From Noviherbaspirillum malthae (lineage in GTDB: Bacteria > Pseudomonadota > Gammaproteobacteria > Burkholderiales > Burkholderiaceae_D), in NCBI RefSeq assembly GCF_015352985.1, contig NZ_JACYXF010000002.1, forward strand, positions 124,001-188,000: a stretch of DNA of 64,000 bases. The letters run 5' to 3'. Shown here piece by piece: positions 8,212 to 17,222 of this stretch; positions within the stretch are counted from its first letter, which is position 1, and every line of letters starts with the position of its first letter. A model generated the notes under the pieces. It was given only the letters and a program-made list of their open reading frames with translations, had not been told where the DNA came from and made no database searches. Position numbers and translations under genes: made by a program.

Positions 8212-9195
8212 TTATCGCTGGTATTTGTTGACGGCGCGGTTGTGGTCGTTCAGATTGTTGGAAAATTCGCTGGTACCGTTACCCCGGGCAACGAAATACA
8301 GCACGTCCGATTTGGACGGATTCAGTGCCGCCTCGATCGATTCGCTGCCCGGCAGCGCGATCGGCGTCGGCGGCAGGCCTGCCCGCGTATAGGTGTTGTA
8401 AGGTGTATCGGTTTCCAGGTCGCGCTTGCGGATATTGCCCTGGAACTTGTCCCCCATGCCGTAGATGACCGTCGGGTCGGTCTGCAGCAGCATGCCGCGC
8501 TTGAGGCGATTGACGAACACTGCCGAGATCATGTTGCGCTCCGAGCGCTGTCCGGTTTCCTTTTCGATGATCGAGGCCATGATCAGTGCCTCGTACGGCG
8601 ACTTGTAGGGAACGGAAGGGTCACGCCTCGCCCAGGCTTCGTTCAGGCGTTTTTGCAACAGCGCATAGGCTTGCCGGTAGATCGCCAAGTCGCTCGATCC
8701 CTTCGCAAAACGGTAGGTATCCGGAAAAAACAGTCCTTCCGGAGCCGCATGGTCGGAAGTGATCCGGGCAAGCAGCTCCTTGTCCGACAGCGCCGCCGTA
8801 TCGTGCTTGAGCGCCGGATGCGCGGCGATTGCCTCGCGCATCTGCCTGAACGACCACCCTTCGATGATCGCCAGCGACTCCTGAGCGAATTCGCCGCGCA
8901 CGAGCTGGTCGATCAGAGCAAGCGGGGTCGTGCCCGGCTTGAGTTCGTAATGGCCGGCCTTCAGCCTCGGCGCCTTGCCGGTGGCTCTCGCCAGCAGTTC
9001 AAACACGTAGGGATTGACCGGGACGCCGGCATCGGCGATCTGATCGGCGGTGCTGCGTACGCTGCTGCCGGGTTTGATGGCAAATTCCAGCGGCTGCACG
9101 CCAGCGCCGATAATCGGCTGATTGGCAATGAACGTCACCGCCGCGGCCGCAAGCGCCACCGACAGGAAGATAAAAAAGAGAAATTTTTTAATCAA
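8212..9195 (-). CDS. mltG: Endolytic murein transglycosylase MltG (YceG)
   Basis: The 327-residue protein has an N-terminal membrane anchor (residues 4-23), a LysM-like part and a YceG catalytic domain. Visible catalytic features are FPDTYRF, the Glu in SIIEKETG, and GLPPTPIALPGSESIEAALNP. It cuts nascent glycan strands in the periplasm and is thought to act as a terminase for peptidoglycan synthesis. It is the first gene of the minus-strand series, opposite ygfZ across about 180 bp. Confidence 0.96.
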   Translation of the reverse strand: MIKKFLFFIFLSVALAAAAVTFIANQPIIGAGVQPLEFAIKPGSSVRSTADQIADAGVPVNPYVFELLARATGKAPRLKAGHYELKPGTTPLALIDQLVRGEFAQESLAIIEGWSFRQMREAIAAHPALKHDTAALSDKELLARITSDHAAPEGLFFPDTYRFAKGSSDLAIYRQAYALLQKRLNEAWARRDPSVPYKSPYEALIMASIIEKETGQRSERNMISAVFVNRLKRGMLLQTDPTVIYGMGDKFQGNIRKRDLETDTPYNTYTRAGLPPTPIALPGSESIEAALNPSKSDVLYFVARGNGTSEFSNNLNDHNRAVNKYQR

Positions 9196-9374
9196 GACCG
9201 TGTTTCCATCCGAATCCGATGTCTTCCGATTGCAAGCACCATAGCGGCCGCGGCTATTCGCGCCGTCCGAGCAGGCGCCGGAGGCGCAAAAGCCTTCAAA
9301 CAGGATTTTCGAGACATCTCTATAATCAAGCCGGAATGATAATGCCTATTTAATCAATCACTAAGACTTGATCC

Positions 9375-10409
9375 ATGAATACTTGGTTGCAATTCCTCGC
9401 TGCGAACGGCGCCCGCATTGACGAAAACGATGCCTCGGTCCGGTTCGACGGCACGCCGCCGGCCGGAGAGTTGCCGCGCATCTATGTCGCGCCGCTGGCC
9501 GACCAGGGGTTGATCGGATTGAGCGGCGATGATGCCGCCAGCTTCCTGCACAACCAGATTACCAACGATGTCGAGAATCTGCCGCAGACCGAGGCCCGCC
9601 TTGCGGGTTACTGTTCGCCGAAAGGACGCCTGCTGGCCTCCTTCCTGATGTGGAAGACCGGCGAGGAGATCCTGCTGCAGCTGCCGCGGCAGATACAGCC
9701 TCCTATCCAGAAGCGCCTGCAGATGTACGTGCTGCGCGCCAAGGCCAAACTGCAGGACGCCGGCGACAGGCTTGCATTGCTCGGCATCGGAGGCGCCGGA
9801 TCCGGTGAAATGCTCGCGGCCTGGTTTCCGATCCTGCCCGCGCAGGCTTACGCCAAGCTTGATTCGGATCACGGCAGCCTGATCCGCCTTCCTGATGCCT
9901 TCGGCGCGGCCCGCTATCAATGGATCCTGCCCGCCGAGTCCGCAGCCAATCTTTGGCCCGAGATTACCAGAATCGCGCATCCGGTCGGAACGGATATCTG
10001 GCGCCTCACCGAAATCCATTCCGGCATTCCGCAGATCACCCTGCCGACGCAGGAGCAGTTCGTGCCGCAGATGATCAATTTCGAGCTGGTCGGCGGCGTC
10101 AATTTCAAGAAAGGCTGCTATCCCGGCCAGGAAATCGTCGCGCGCAGCCAGTATCTCGGCAAGCTCAAGCGCCGCATGCTGCTGGCGTCGGTTGCGGCCG
10201 AAGCCAGGGCCGGAATGGAGGTGTTCTCGAGCGCCGACCCGGATCAGCCTTGCGGCATGGTGGTCAACGCCGCGCCCAACCTGCAGGGTGCAACCGACAT
10301 GCTGGTGGAGATCAAGATCGCCGCAGCCGAAGACGCTTCGGTGCATCTCGGTTCGGCCCAGGGTCCTGCGCTGAGCTTCGCCGCACTTCCCTACTCCCTG
10401 CCGGCCTGA
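9375..10409 (+). CDS. ygfZ: YgfZ/GcvT-domain folate-binding protein, Fe-S cluster maturation factor
   Basis: The 344-residue protein has the GcvT-like fold and the diagnostic KGCYPGQEIVAR motif with its conserved cysteine. The N-terminal half has GLIGLSGDDAASFLHNQITNDV, the folate-site region. YgfZ helps assemble or repair Fe-S clusters in certain enzymes in a folate-dependent way. It heads a small plus-strand row with DUF4936 and NRDE genes and is divergent from mltG. Confidence 0.94.
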   Translation: MNTWLQFLAANGARIDENDASVRFDGTPPAGELPRIYVAPLADQGLIGLSGDDAASFLHNQITNDVENLPQTEARLAGYCSPKGRLLASFLMWKTGEEILLQLPRQIQPPIQKRLQMYVLRAKAKLQDAGDRLALLGIGGAGSGEMLAAWFPILPAQAYAKLDSDHGSLIRLPDAFGAARYQWILPAESAANLWPEITRIAHPVGTDIWRLTEIHSGIPQITLPTQEQFVPQMINFELVGGVNFKKGCYPGQEIVARSQYLGKLKRRMLLASVAAEARAGMEVFSSADPDQPCGMVVNAAPNLQGATDMLVEIKIAAAEDASVHLGSAQGPALSFAALPYSLPA

Positions 10410-10428
10410 ACCGGCCGCCGAGACATCG

Positions 10429-10716
10429 ATGGATCTTTACATCTACTACCGCGTCCGCGAAGAAGCAGCGGCCGAACTGCTTCCGCGCGTCACGGCACTG
10501 CAGCAATCTCTGGCGCAAGAATGTGGTATCGTCACCGGACTCAAGCGCCGTCCCGAGACCCGAGACGGCAGGCAGACCTGGATGGAAATCTACCAGTCGG
10601 TGCCGGCCGGATTCGAGGCGAAGCTTGAGCAAGCCATGTCGCATCATGGTCTGTCGGACCTGATCGACGGAGGGCGTCATACCGAACATTTTGTGGATCT
10701 ACCTACATGTGCCTGA
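10429..10716 (+). CDS. DUF4936 family protein
   Basis: This small 95-residue protein starts MDLYIYYRVREE and reads as a compact ferredoxin-like alpha-beta unit (RETRDGRQTWMEIYQSVPAGFE). DUF4936 proteins occur in betaproteobacteria beside ygfZ. Their function is unknown. It lies 19 bp behind ygfZ, and its end overlaps the NRDE gene by 10 bp, so the three genes are likely one transcript. Confidence 0.85.
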   Translation: MDLYIYYRVREEAAAELLPRVTALQQSLAQECGIVTGLKRRPETRDGRQTWMEIYQSVPAGFEAKLEQAMSHHGLSDLIDGGRHTEHFVDLPTCA

Positions 10717-11435
10717 TCGTTTTTGCCTGGCAGGTGATACCCGGCATTCCGCTGGTCGCAGCTGGAAACCGTGATGAATTCTTCAGCCGGCCCACGGCAT
10801 CCGCAGCATGGTGGACGGATCATCCGCAGGTCTACGCCGGCAGGGACCTGCAGGATGGAGGAACATGGATGGGCATCTCGCGCGAAGGGCGTTTTGCGGC
10901 CATCACCAACTTCCGCGATCCATCGTCCAAACGAACGGACGCGCCGTCTCGCGGCGCGCTGGTAGCGGACTTCCTTGCCGCCGACATGAACGCCGAGGAC
11001 TATATCGCCGCACTGGAGGTGCATGCGTCCGAGTACAACGGATTCAATCTTCTGGTCGGCGACAAGGACAAGCTCGTCTGGTATTCGAATGCCGCGGTCC
11101 AGGATGAGAGAAACGGCAAGCTCCTGCCGCCGGGCATCTATGGCTTATCCAACGCGTCACTCGATTCTCCCTGGCCAAAGGTGGTGCGCACGAAGGCGCA
11201 GTTTTCCAGCCTGATTTGCCAGGGCGCGCCGGAAGATGCCTACTTCGAGATGCTGACCGATACCACGCGTGCGCCAGACTGCAGGCTGCCGAAAACCGGC
11301 GTGAGCCTGGAATGGGAGCGCGTCCTTTCGGCGGTCTGCATCCAGTCGCCCGAATACGGCACACGGACTTCGACCGTCGTCAGGCTGTTCGGTGACGGCA
11401 GCGCGGCTCTCGAAGAACGCGCACTGCCCTGTTAA
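10707..11435 (+). CDS. NRDE-family protein (TANGO2-like)
   Basis: The 242-residue protein begins MCLIVFAW and has the family motif GNRDEFFSRPT at about residues 20-30. GGTWMGISREGRFAAITNFRD and GLSNASLDSPWPKV follow, all standard for the NRDE/Ser-rich TANGO2 family. The Cys2 position after Met is typical of an Ntn-hydrolase-like fold. The eukaryotic relative is linked to lipid or haem handling; the bacterial role is unknown. Its start lies inside the DUF4936 end. It converges on a thioesterase with a 13-bp gap. Confidence 0.92.
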   Translation: MCLIVFAWQVIPGIPLVAAGNRDEFFSRPTASAAWWTDHPQVYAGRDLQDGGTWMGISREGRFAAITNFRDPSSKRTDAPSRGALVADFLAADMNAEDYIAALEVHASEYNGFNLLVGDKDKLVWYSNAAVQDERNGKLLPPGIYGLSNASLDSPWPKVVRTKAQFSSLICQGAPEDAYFEMLTDTTRAPDCRLPKTGVSLEWERVLSAVCIQSPEYGTRTSTVVRLFGDGSAALEERALPC

Positions 11436-11448
11436 CACCGGTGCCGGT

Positions 11449-11892
11449 TCAGGCCGGCGCCATTTCCGGCTTCAGCTTCTCCATGCGCTGTATGCCGTCC
11501 TTCCAGGACTGCGGCCAGGCCACGCCCTTGCGCAATGTCGTATCCGCGTACACATAGACCAGTTCGCCGGAAATCAGGTGCTGGTCGCCGAGATGAATTT
11601 CCACCACGAAGCGCGCCGACGTCCGTCCGAAGCTGGCGCAGCGCACGCCGATGTCGACCACGTCGTCGAAACGCGCCGGGGCCTGGTATTCGATGGTCGC
11701 CTTGCGGGCAAACATTTCGCGTCCCTCTTCGGCCTGCTGCAAGGCCGTCGGCAAGCCGGTAGCGCGCCAGTACTCGGTGAATGCGACATCGAAGTAAGTC
11801 AGGTAATGCCCGTTGAAGACGATGCCCTGCATGTCGACTTCCGCCCAGCGCACCCGCAGGGAATGAAAAAACGAAAAATCTTCGCGTGCCAT
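11449..11892 (-). CDS. Hot-dog acyl-CoA thioesterase (4HBT/YbgC type)
   Basis: The 147-residue single hot-dog domain has the catalytic pattern RWAEVDMQGIVFNGHYLTYFD, with Asp in the 4-hydroxybenzoyl-CoA thioesterase position. It should hydrolyse an acyl-CoA. It is the last gene of a nine-gene minus-strand row for acyl-CoA-type catabolism, 23 bp after the hydrolase gene. The chain specificity cannot be read from the sequence. Confidence 0.88.
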   Translation of the reverse strand: MAREDFSFFHSLRVRWAEVDMQGIVFNGHYLTYFDVAFTEYWRATGLPTALQQAEEGREMFARKATIEYQAPARFDDVVDIGVRCASFGRTSARFVVEIHLGDQHLISGELVYVYADTTLRKGVAWPQSWKDGIQRMEKLKPEMAPA

Positions 11893-11915
11893 GTCGTGTC
11901 TAGTCCGTCCTCAAA

Positions 11916-12812
11916 TCAATCCGTCAAAAAGCCGTGAATCAGTCGGTTGACGCGCTGCGGCTGCTCATGAATAACCCAGTGCGAGCCTTCGGGGATGCGC
12001 TCGATCTTCAGGTCGTCGACCAAGCCGTCGAGCCCGTCCACCAGCGACTTCGGCAGGGCGATATCCTGCTCGCCCCAGATCACCCGTGTCGGCACTCTGA
12101 TGCGGAAATCTTCCGGATTCAGCTCCAGTTTCAGCGGGCCGGGATGATCCTCGGTCGGCGGATGCAGCGGCGACGCCCGGTAGTAATTGACGCCGCCGGT
12201 CAGTCCGCGCGACCAGCAGGCATGATACCTGGCGCGCACCTCGTCCGTGAACCATGGCGTGGGCGATTGTCCCATGCCGTTCAGCAGGCTTTCCAGCAGC
12301 TTGAAATCGTCCTTGGCAAGCGCCGTCTCGGAGCCTTCGGCACGCAGCCAGTTCATGTAGGCGCTGGCCTTGCCCTGCTCCGGGTCTTGCGCAAGCGCCC
12401 GCATGAACAGATAGGGGTGCGGCGAATTCACAATGATCAGCTTGCGCAGCAGCTGCGGCAGCGCAATCGCGAAATTCCAAGCGATCGCTCCGCCCCAGTC
12501 GTGCGCCACCATCACGAAGCTGTCGTATCCCAGCTCGGATGCAAGCAGGCGCAGATCCTCGACGATATGCTTGGCCTTGTAGGCCGGCAGCTCCGACGGC
12601 ATCGACGACAGATTGAAGCCCCTCAGATCGGGCGCCACCGCAAAATATTCGCCGCCGAACTCCCGAAGCTGGGCTTCCCATTCATACCAGAACTCGGGAA
12701 AGCCATGAACGAACAGCAGCAGCGGCTTTCCCTTTTCGCCAGCGCTTGCATAATGCAGGCGCATCCCGTTGGAAAGCGCCGCGTACTGGCCTTCCCTGAT
12801 TTCAGCTGTCAT
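11916..12812 (-). CDS. Alpha/beta hydrolase, epoxide-hydrolase-like
   Basis: The 298-residue enzyme has the oxyanion motif HGFPEFWYEWE and nucleophile elbow VAHDWGGAIAWN, where Asp rather than Ser is the nucleophile. The terminal catalytic His is in PEGSHWVIHEQP. Asp nucleophile plus HGFP points to epoxide hydrolase or haloalkane-dehalogenase chemistry, more likely epoxide hydrolase. The start at 12812 is set by GAGGAG five bases upstream, inside a longer frame that begins at 12830. It sits inside the acyl-CoA cluster 69 bp behind an SDR gene. Confidence 0.88.
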   Translation of the reverse strand: MTAEIREGQYAALSNGMRLHYASAGEKGKPLLLFVHGFPEFWYEWEAQLREFGGEYFAVAPDLRGFNLSSMPSELPAYKAKHIVEDLRLLASELGYDSFVMVAHDWGGAIAWNFAIALPQLLRKLIIVNSPHPYLFMRALAQDPEQGKASAYMNWLRAEGSETALAKDDFKLLESLLNGMGQSPTPWFTDEVRARYHACWSRGLTGGVNYYRASPLHPPTEDHPGPLKLELNPEDFRIRVPTRVIWGEQDIALPKSLVDGLDGLVDDLKIERIPEGSHWVIHEQPQRVNRLIHGFLTD

Positions 12813-12881
12813 GCGGTCTCCTCGCGTCATGGCGTTGTTGTCGCGTTGTTATCGCGCTGTCATCTGCGCTATCGAAACGGC

Positions 12882-13787
12882 TTACTGCTGCCTCAGCTTT
12901 GCCTGCAGCATTTCGCGGATCTGCGGCGCGGCGGCGAAAGGATCGCTGGGATTGCGCTGGGTAATGATGTCTTCCATCCGCGTCTGCACATTGCCGAGCG
13001 CCTGGGGATGGGAGTAGATGTAGAACTGGCCGTCGCGGATGGCGTTGAAGGTGCGCTCCGCGACTTCGGCGGCGGTCACCTTGCCGGACGACACGGCCTT
13101 GTCCGAGACGGCCTGGGCTACGGTCTGGCTCAGCGTCGGACCGCCTTCTTCCTTCACGTCTTCCGGACGGTTGCGGTGCGACTGGCTGATGCCGGTCGGC
13201 ACGAAGTACGGGCACAGGACCGAGGCGCCGATCGGGGCGCCGATCAGTTGCAGGTCCTGGTACAGCGTTTCGGACAGGGACACCACCGCATGCTTAGAGA
13301 CGTTGTAGATGCCCATGTTCGGCGCATTGAGCAGGCCCGCCATCGATGCCGTGTTGACGATGTGGCCCTGGTAGCCGGCTTCCTTCTTCGCGCATTCCAG
13401 CATCAGCGGCGTGAACGTGCGCACGCCGTGCACCACGCCCCAGAGATTGACGCCGAGCACCCACTCCCAGTCGGCGATTGAATTTTCCCAGATCAGGCCG
13501 CCGGACCCGACGCCGGCATTGTTGAAGACCAGATGCACGCTGTTGAACCGCTGCATCGTTGCATCCGCAAGCGCCTGCACCTGCTCGGCCTTGCGCACGT
13601 CGCAGCGCACCGCCAGCACTTCCGCGCCCTTTGCTTCGAGTTCCGCTTTGGCGGCATCCAGCGCATCCTGCTGCACGTCGGCCAGCACCAGTTTCATGCC
13701 CAGGCGCGCGCCGATCTGCGCGAACTCCTTGCCGAAGCCGCTTGCGCCGCCGGTAATGACTGCTACCTTGCCCTTGAAGTCGTTCAT
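12882..13787 (-). CDS. SDR-family oxidoreductase
   Basis: This is a 301-residue classical short-chain dehydrogenase. The cofactor loop is TGGASGFGKEFA (residues 12-23), LVFNNAGVGSGG is the NNAG motif, and the catalytic Tyr-Lys pair is in YNVSKHAV. Asp rather than Arg follows the second strand (LVLADVQ), which favours NAD over NADP. The C-terminal extension (NVQTRMEDIITQRNP and onward) is like SDRs acting on bulky hydroxy-acyl or steroid-like substrates. It is one of two SDRs in the row. Confidence 0.9.
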   Translation of the reverse strand: MNDFKGKVAVITGGASGFGKEFAQIGARLGMKLVLADVQQDALDAAKAELEAKGAEVLAVRCDVRKAEQVQALADATMQRFNSVHLVFNNAGVGSGGLIWENSIADWEWVLGVNLWGVVHGVRTFTPLMLECAKKEAGYQGHIVNTASMAGLLNAPNMGIYNVSKHAVVSLSETLYQDLQLIGAPIGASVLCPYFVPTGISQSHRNRPEDVKEEGGPTLSQTVAQAVSDKAVSSGKVTAAEVAERTFNAIRDGQFYIYSHPQALGNVQTRMEDIITQRNPSDPFAAAPQIREMLQAKLRQQ

Positions 13788-13847
13788 GTAGTCTCCTGCC
13801 TCTCGTCGATGAGATGGAAATAATTGATCTGGATGGATCTGCGCCGA

Positions 13848-14777
13848 TCAGGCTTTCTTGAGCTGAAAGCCGACCCGCGGGAAATGGACAACCACCACGC
13901 CGGCCCGGGCATCCTCGCGGCGGACCGCGATTTCCGAAGCGGTGGACAGCACCAGTTCGCCCTCGACCGGGTCGAGCGCGTAGTCGGTGGGCGTGATCGT
14001 CACGCGCTCGCCGAGCGAAATGCCGTGCGCATCGTAAAACTCGCTGTCCTGGCCGGTGGCAGGCGTAGAGCTGCGTGCGATGGCCACTGCCTGTTCGGAA
14101 TCCAGCGCTTCGAACTCGTGATGACCGAACTCCGACATGCGCGCGAGCCATTGCTTGAGAGCGGGAGCGATGTCGAGTATGCCTGCGACCGGCTCGGCCT
14201 TCTTTACGAACCACAGGCAGTGGTACACCGAGAAGTCGGCGATCGTCGCTTGCTGCCCGAGCAGGTAAGGCTTGCCGCCGGCGAGCATGCTTTCCAGGCG
14301 ATGCAGGTACTCGGTCAGTGCGCCGCTGGCTTCCGCGACCGACATGCGGGGCGCGTTGCCCCGCATCGCGGCGCGGTCGACGGAAAATGCCTTCATCTGC
14401 TCGGGGGTCACGTTGCCCAGCAGGTAAGGAACCGCAGACGGCTGGAAGACATAACCGATCACCGTCCAGAATAGCGTGGCATCGGCCCATTGCGCCAGCG
14501 TGCGCGCCAGTCCCGAGCTCTCTGCCGGAAACAGCGAAGACTCCGGCGCCATCCGCTCCAGTACTTCCGCAATGAGCGCGCTGTCGCAATAGATATCGGC
14601 GCCGATCTGCATGAACGGCGTGCGGCGGTAGCCGCCCGTCAGCGCGACCACATCCGGCTTGGGCATGATGGTCGGGATGACCACGGACTTCCATGCCAGC
14701 TTCTTGTACCCCAGGATGAGCCGGACCTTTTCCGAAAAAGGCGAAATCGGATAGTGATGCAGGATGATGTCGGACAT
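13848..14777 (-). CDS. Glutathione S-transferase family protein
   Basis: The 309-residue protein has an N-terminal thioredoxin-like GST domain (HHYPISPFSEKVRLILGYKKL at residues 6-26, with the usual proline at RRTPFMQI). A helical C-terminal domain holds LLGQQATIADFSVYHCLWF. It is longer than typical GSTs (about 210 residues): the extra C-terminal 80 residues (after about 230) form an unassigned beta-rich tail. In a lipid-type catabolic row it may deal with epoxide or enal by-products. It is 60 bp behind the neighbouring SDR. Confidence 0.87.
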   Translation of the reverse strand: MSDIILHHYPISPFSEKVRLILGYKKLAWKSVVIPTIMPKPDVVALTGGYRRTPFMQIGADIYCDSALIAEVLERMAPESSLFPAESSGLARTLAQWADATLFWTVIGYVFQPSAVPYLLGNVTPEQMKAFSVDRAAMRGNAPRMSVAEASGALTEYLHRLESMLAGGKPYLLGQQATIADFSVYHCLWFVKKAEPVAGILDIAPALKQWLARMSEFGHHEFEALDSEQAVAIARSSTPATGQDSEFYDAHGISLGERVTITPTDYALDPVEGELVLSTASEIAVRREDARAGVVVVHFPRVGFQLKKA

Positions 14778-14876
14778 GCTGTCTCCTTCTTATACTTTTG
14801 CCGCCACGCCTGCAATAGGCCATTCAACCGGCGGCTGAATGGCGCTTGCGTGCCGGGTGAATCCAGGACCTAAGAC

Positions 14877-15872
14877 TTAGACCAGCTTGACCAGCTGCTT
14901 GCCGAAGTTCTTGCCCTTCAACATGCCGATGAAGGCTTCCGGCGCCGCCTCCAGTCCCTGTGCGACGGATTCGCGGAACTTGAGCTTGCCGGTAGCGACC
15001 AGCGTCCCGAGTTCCTTGAGCCCCTGCGGCCACAGGTCCATGTGCTCGGAGACGATGAAGCCGCGCATCGTCAGCCGCATGGTCAGGAAGTTGCGCACGT
15101 TGTTGAGCGACATCGGCTCGCCGTCATAGCCGGCGATCAGGCCGCACAGCGCGATCCGGCCGAATGGATTCATGCGGGCGACGCATTCGTCGAAAATCTT
15201 TCCGCCGACGTTCTCGAAGACGGCATCGATGCCGTTCGGCGTTGCGCGTGCGAGATCCTCGACGAGGTTGCCCGCCTTGTAGTCGACGCAGGCATCGAAG
15301 CCGAGCTCGTTGACCACGTAATCGCACTTTTCCTTGCCGCCCGCAATGCCCACCGCGCGGCAGCCGCGCTGCTTCGCGAGCTGCCCGACCACGCTGCCGA
15401 CCGCGCCGCTGGCAGCGGACACGACGATGGTCTCGCCTTCCTTGGGCTGCATGATCTGGGTCAGGCCATACCATGCAGTCATGCCCGGCATGCCGACCGA
15501 GCCGAGATAGGCGGACAGCGGCACATGTGTCGTATCCAGCTTGCGCAGCATGACGCCGTCCGACACACCCATCTCGGACCAGCCCATCATGCCCTGCACC
15601 TTGTCGCCGACGGCGAACTTGGGATTCTTCGATTCCACGATCTCGCCGACCGTGCCGCCGATCATGGTTTCACCCAGCGCCTGCGGCGCGGCATAGCTCT
15701 TCACGTCTTCCATGCGCATGCGCATGTAGGGGTCGAGCGACAGGTAATGGTTGCGGATCAGCACTTCGCCATCCTTAAGTTCCGGCGCCTGGACTTCTTC
15801 GAGGCGGAAATTTTCAGGAGAAACCGTGCCCTTCGGACGGGAAGCCAGCACCAGGCGTTTGTACGTTGTCAT
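14877..15872 (-). CDS. MDR-superfamily NADP-dependent reductase (CurA/2-alkenal-reductase type)
   Basis: The 331-residue zinc-free medium-chain reductase has an N-terminal PKGTVSPENFRLEE, LSLDPYMRMRM, the NADPH-binding loop AASGAVGSVVGQLAKQRG and the CurA-like ending MLKGKNFGKQLVKLV. Relatives reduce the C=C bond of alkenals, enones or curcumin, or oxidise prostaglandin-type substrates. Beside the GST and hydrolase genes this suggests removal of reactive unsaturated carbonyls. All domain parts are intact. Confidence 0.92.
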   Translation of the reverse strand: MTTYKRLVLASRPKGTVSPENFRLEEVQAPELKDGEVLIRNHYLSLDPYMRMRMEDVKSYAAPQALGETMIGGTVGEIVESKNPKFAVGDKVQGMMGWSEMGVSDGVMLRKLDTTHVPLSAYLGSVGMPGMTAWYGLTQIMQPKEGETIVVSAASGAVGSVVGQLAKQRGCRAVGIAGGKEKCDYVVNELGFDACVDYKAGNLVEDLARATPNGIDAVFENVGGKIFDECVARMNPFGRIALCGLIAGYDGEPMSLNNVRNFLTMRLTMRGFIVSEHMDLWPQGLKELGTLVATGKLKFRESVAQGLEAAPEAFIGMLKGKNFGKQLVKLV

Positions 15873-15936
15873 CGTTCATCTCGCATTCGGTAAATGCCGG
15901 CTGGTCTGGAGCCGGCGTGATCGGTCGAAATTGACC

Positions 15937-16383
15937 TTACTCGTGGTTGATCTTCTCGGCCACATCCAGACGCTTCAGGTATTTGAAGGTACCCGAAGCC
16001 TTGGCCACCAATGTGTCGGCGCTCCAGAGTTCGCCGTCGCAGAAGCAGATGCTGGTCGAGCGATGCACCGCCTTGCCCTTGGCGACGAGCCGCGAGCCCG
16101 CCCGGCCAGACGGTTGGAAAAAACTGGTTTTCATTTCGACGGTGACGCCGCCGCGCGCATTCGGATCGAGCGAACGTCCGGCCATCGACATCACCACATC
16201 CAGCAGCGTCATGACTACGCCGCCGTGGGTCACGTGCCAGCTGTTCATGTGGCGCTCCTGCAGTTCGAGCGCCACCTGCGCTTCGCCGTTTCCCATGCCG
16301 AGAAACTCCACGCCCATGTCGTGCAGGAACGGAATCTCGACCGGAAACGGCTGCGCCTTCGATTCGGTATTGAGACGACTCAT
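15937..16383 (-). CDS. PaaI-family thioesterase
   Basis: The 148-residue hot-dog thioesterase has the HGGVVMTLLDVVMSMAG motif in which an Asp sits on the central helix, as in PaaI/YigI proteins. It is a second thioesterase in the same row, which may release CoA from dead-end acyl-CoA intermediates. Its ATG shares one base with the SDR stop upstream, so it is translationally coupled to that SDR. Confidence 0.88.
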   Translation of the reverse strand: MSRLNTESKAQPFPVEIPFLHDMGVEFLGMGNGEAQVALELQERHMNSWHVTHGGVVMTLLDVVMSMAGRSLDPNARGGVTVEMKTSFFQPSGRAGSRLVAKGKAVHRSTSICFCDGELWSADTLVAKASGTFKYLKRLDVAEKINHE

Positions 16384-17168
16384 CAGTGAACCGCCGATAC
16401 GCCGCCGTCTACCGCCAGGATCTGGCCGGTGATGTGCTTGCCCGCGTCGGACGCGAACAGCAAGGCAGCGCCCTTCAGGTCTTCATCGTCGCCGATGCGC
16501 TGCAGCGGCGCGCGTCGTGTTAGGTTGTCGACGCCGAGGTTTTCCAGCACGCCCTTGGTCATCTTGGACGGGAAGAAGCCCGGTGCCAGCGCATTGACGG
16601 TAATGCCGTGCTTGCCCCATTCGCCGGCCAGAGTGCGGGTGAAGTTGACCACCGCGCCCTTGGAGGTGTTGTAGGAAATCGTCTGCATCGACTCCGGGCC
16701 GTTGCCCGACAGGCCGGCGATGGATGCCACGTTGATGATGCGTCCGTACTTGCGCGGAATCATCGACTGCTTGCCGACCGCCTGCGACAGCAGGAAGATG
16801 CTGCGGATGTTGAGGTTCATGACCTTGTCCCAGGCTTCGACCGGATGATCTTCGGCGGGTGCGCCCCAGGTTGCGCCGGCGTTGTTGACCAGGATATCGA
16901 TATGGCCAAGGCGCTTGAGGGCTTCCGCCACCAGCGGCGCGACATTGGCTTCCTCAGACAGGTCGGCCGCGATGGCGCTGGCTTCGATGCCGCGCTCCTT
17001 CAAGTGGGCGACGGCCTCGTCGAGATCCGATTGCTTGCGCGAGGACAGCACGATCTTCGCGCCCTGCTCGCCCAGCGCTTCGGCGATCTGCAGTCCCAGG
17101 CCGCGCGAGCCGCCGGTAACCAGGGCGGTCTTGCCGTTGAGATCGAAGAGTTGTTGAATGGTACGCAT
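16383..17168 (-). CDS. SDR-family oxidoreductase (gluconate-5-dehydrogenase/FabG-like)
   Basis: The 261-residue SDR has GGSRGLGLQIAEALGEQG as cofactor loop, NNAGATWG, the catalytic serine in NVASIAGLSG and Tyr-Lys in YNTSKGAVV. A Ser-Arg pair after the second strand (VLSSRKQ) favours NADP. I use the ATG at 17168, because AAGGAG is six bases upstream, rather than the one at 17183. It may act on a 3-hydroxyacyl-CoA, taking the place of a dedicated hydroxyacyl-CoA dehydrogenase in this row. Confidence 0.9.
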   Translation of the reverse strand: MRTIQQLFDLNGKTALVTGGSRGLGLQIAEALGEQGAKIVLSSRKQSDLDEAVAHLKERGIEASAIAADLSEEANVAPLVAEALKRLGHIDILVNNAGATWGAPAEDHPVEAWDKVMNLNIRSIFLLSQAVGKQSMIPRKYGRIINVASIAGLSGNGPESMQTISYNTSKGAVVNFTRTLAGEWGKHGITVNALAPGFFPSKMTKGVLENLGVDNLTRRAPLQRIGDDEDLKGAALLFASDAGKHITGQILAVDGGVSAVH

Positions 17169-17222
17169 AGGAGTCTCCTTCATCGGTTCTGTTTTTGCAT
17201 TATCCCGTACTTGCAGCCGCCG

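Noticed and set aside
7474-9339. 621-codon plus-strand frame across tmk and mltG
   Set aside because: It is the antisense shadow of well-recognised genes; long antisense frames are common at this GC content.
13294-14823. 509-codon minus-strand frame over the GST and SDR genes
   Set aside because: Same-strand shadow in another frame; both real genes have full motifs.
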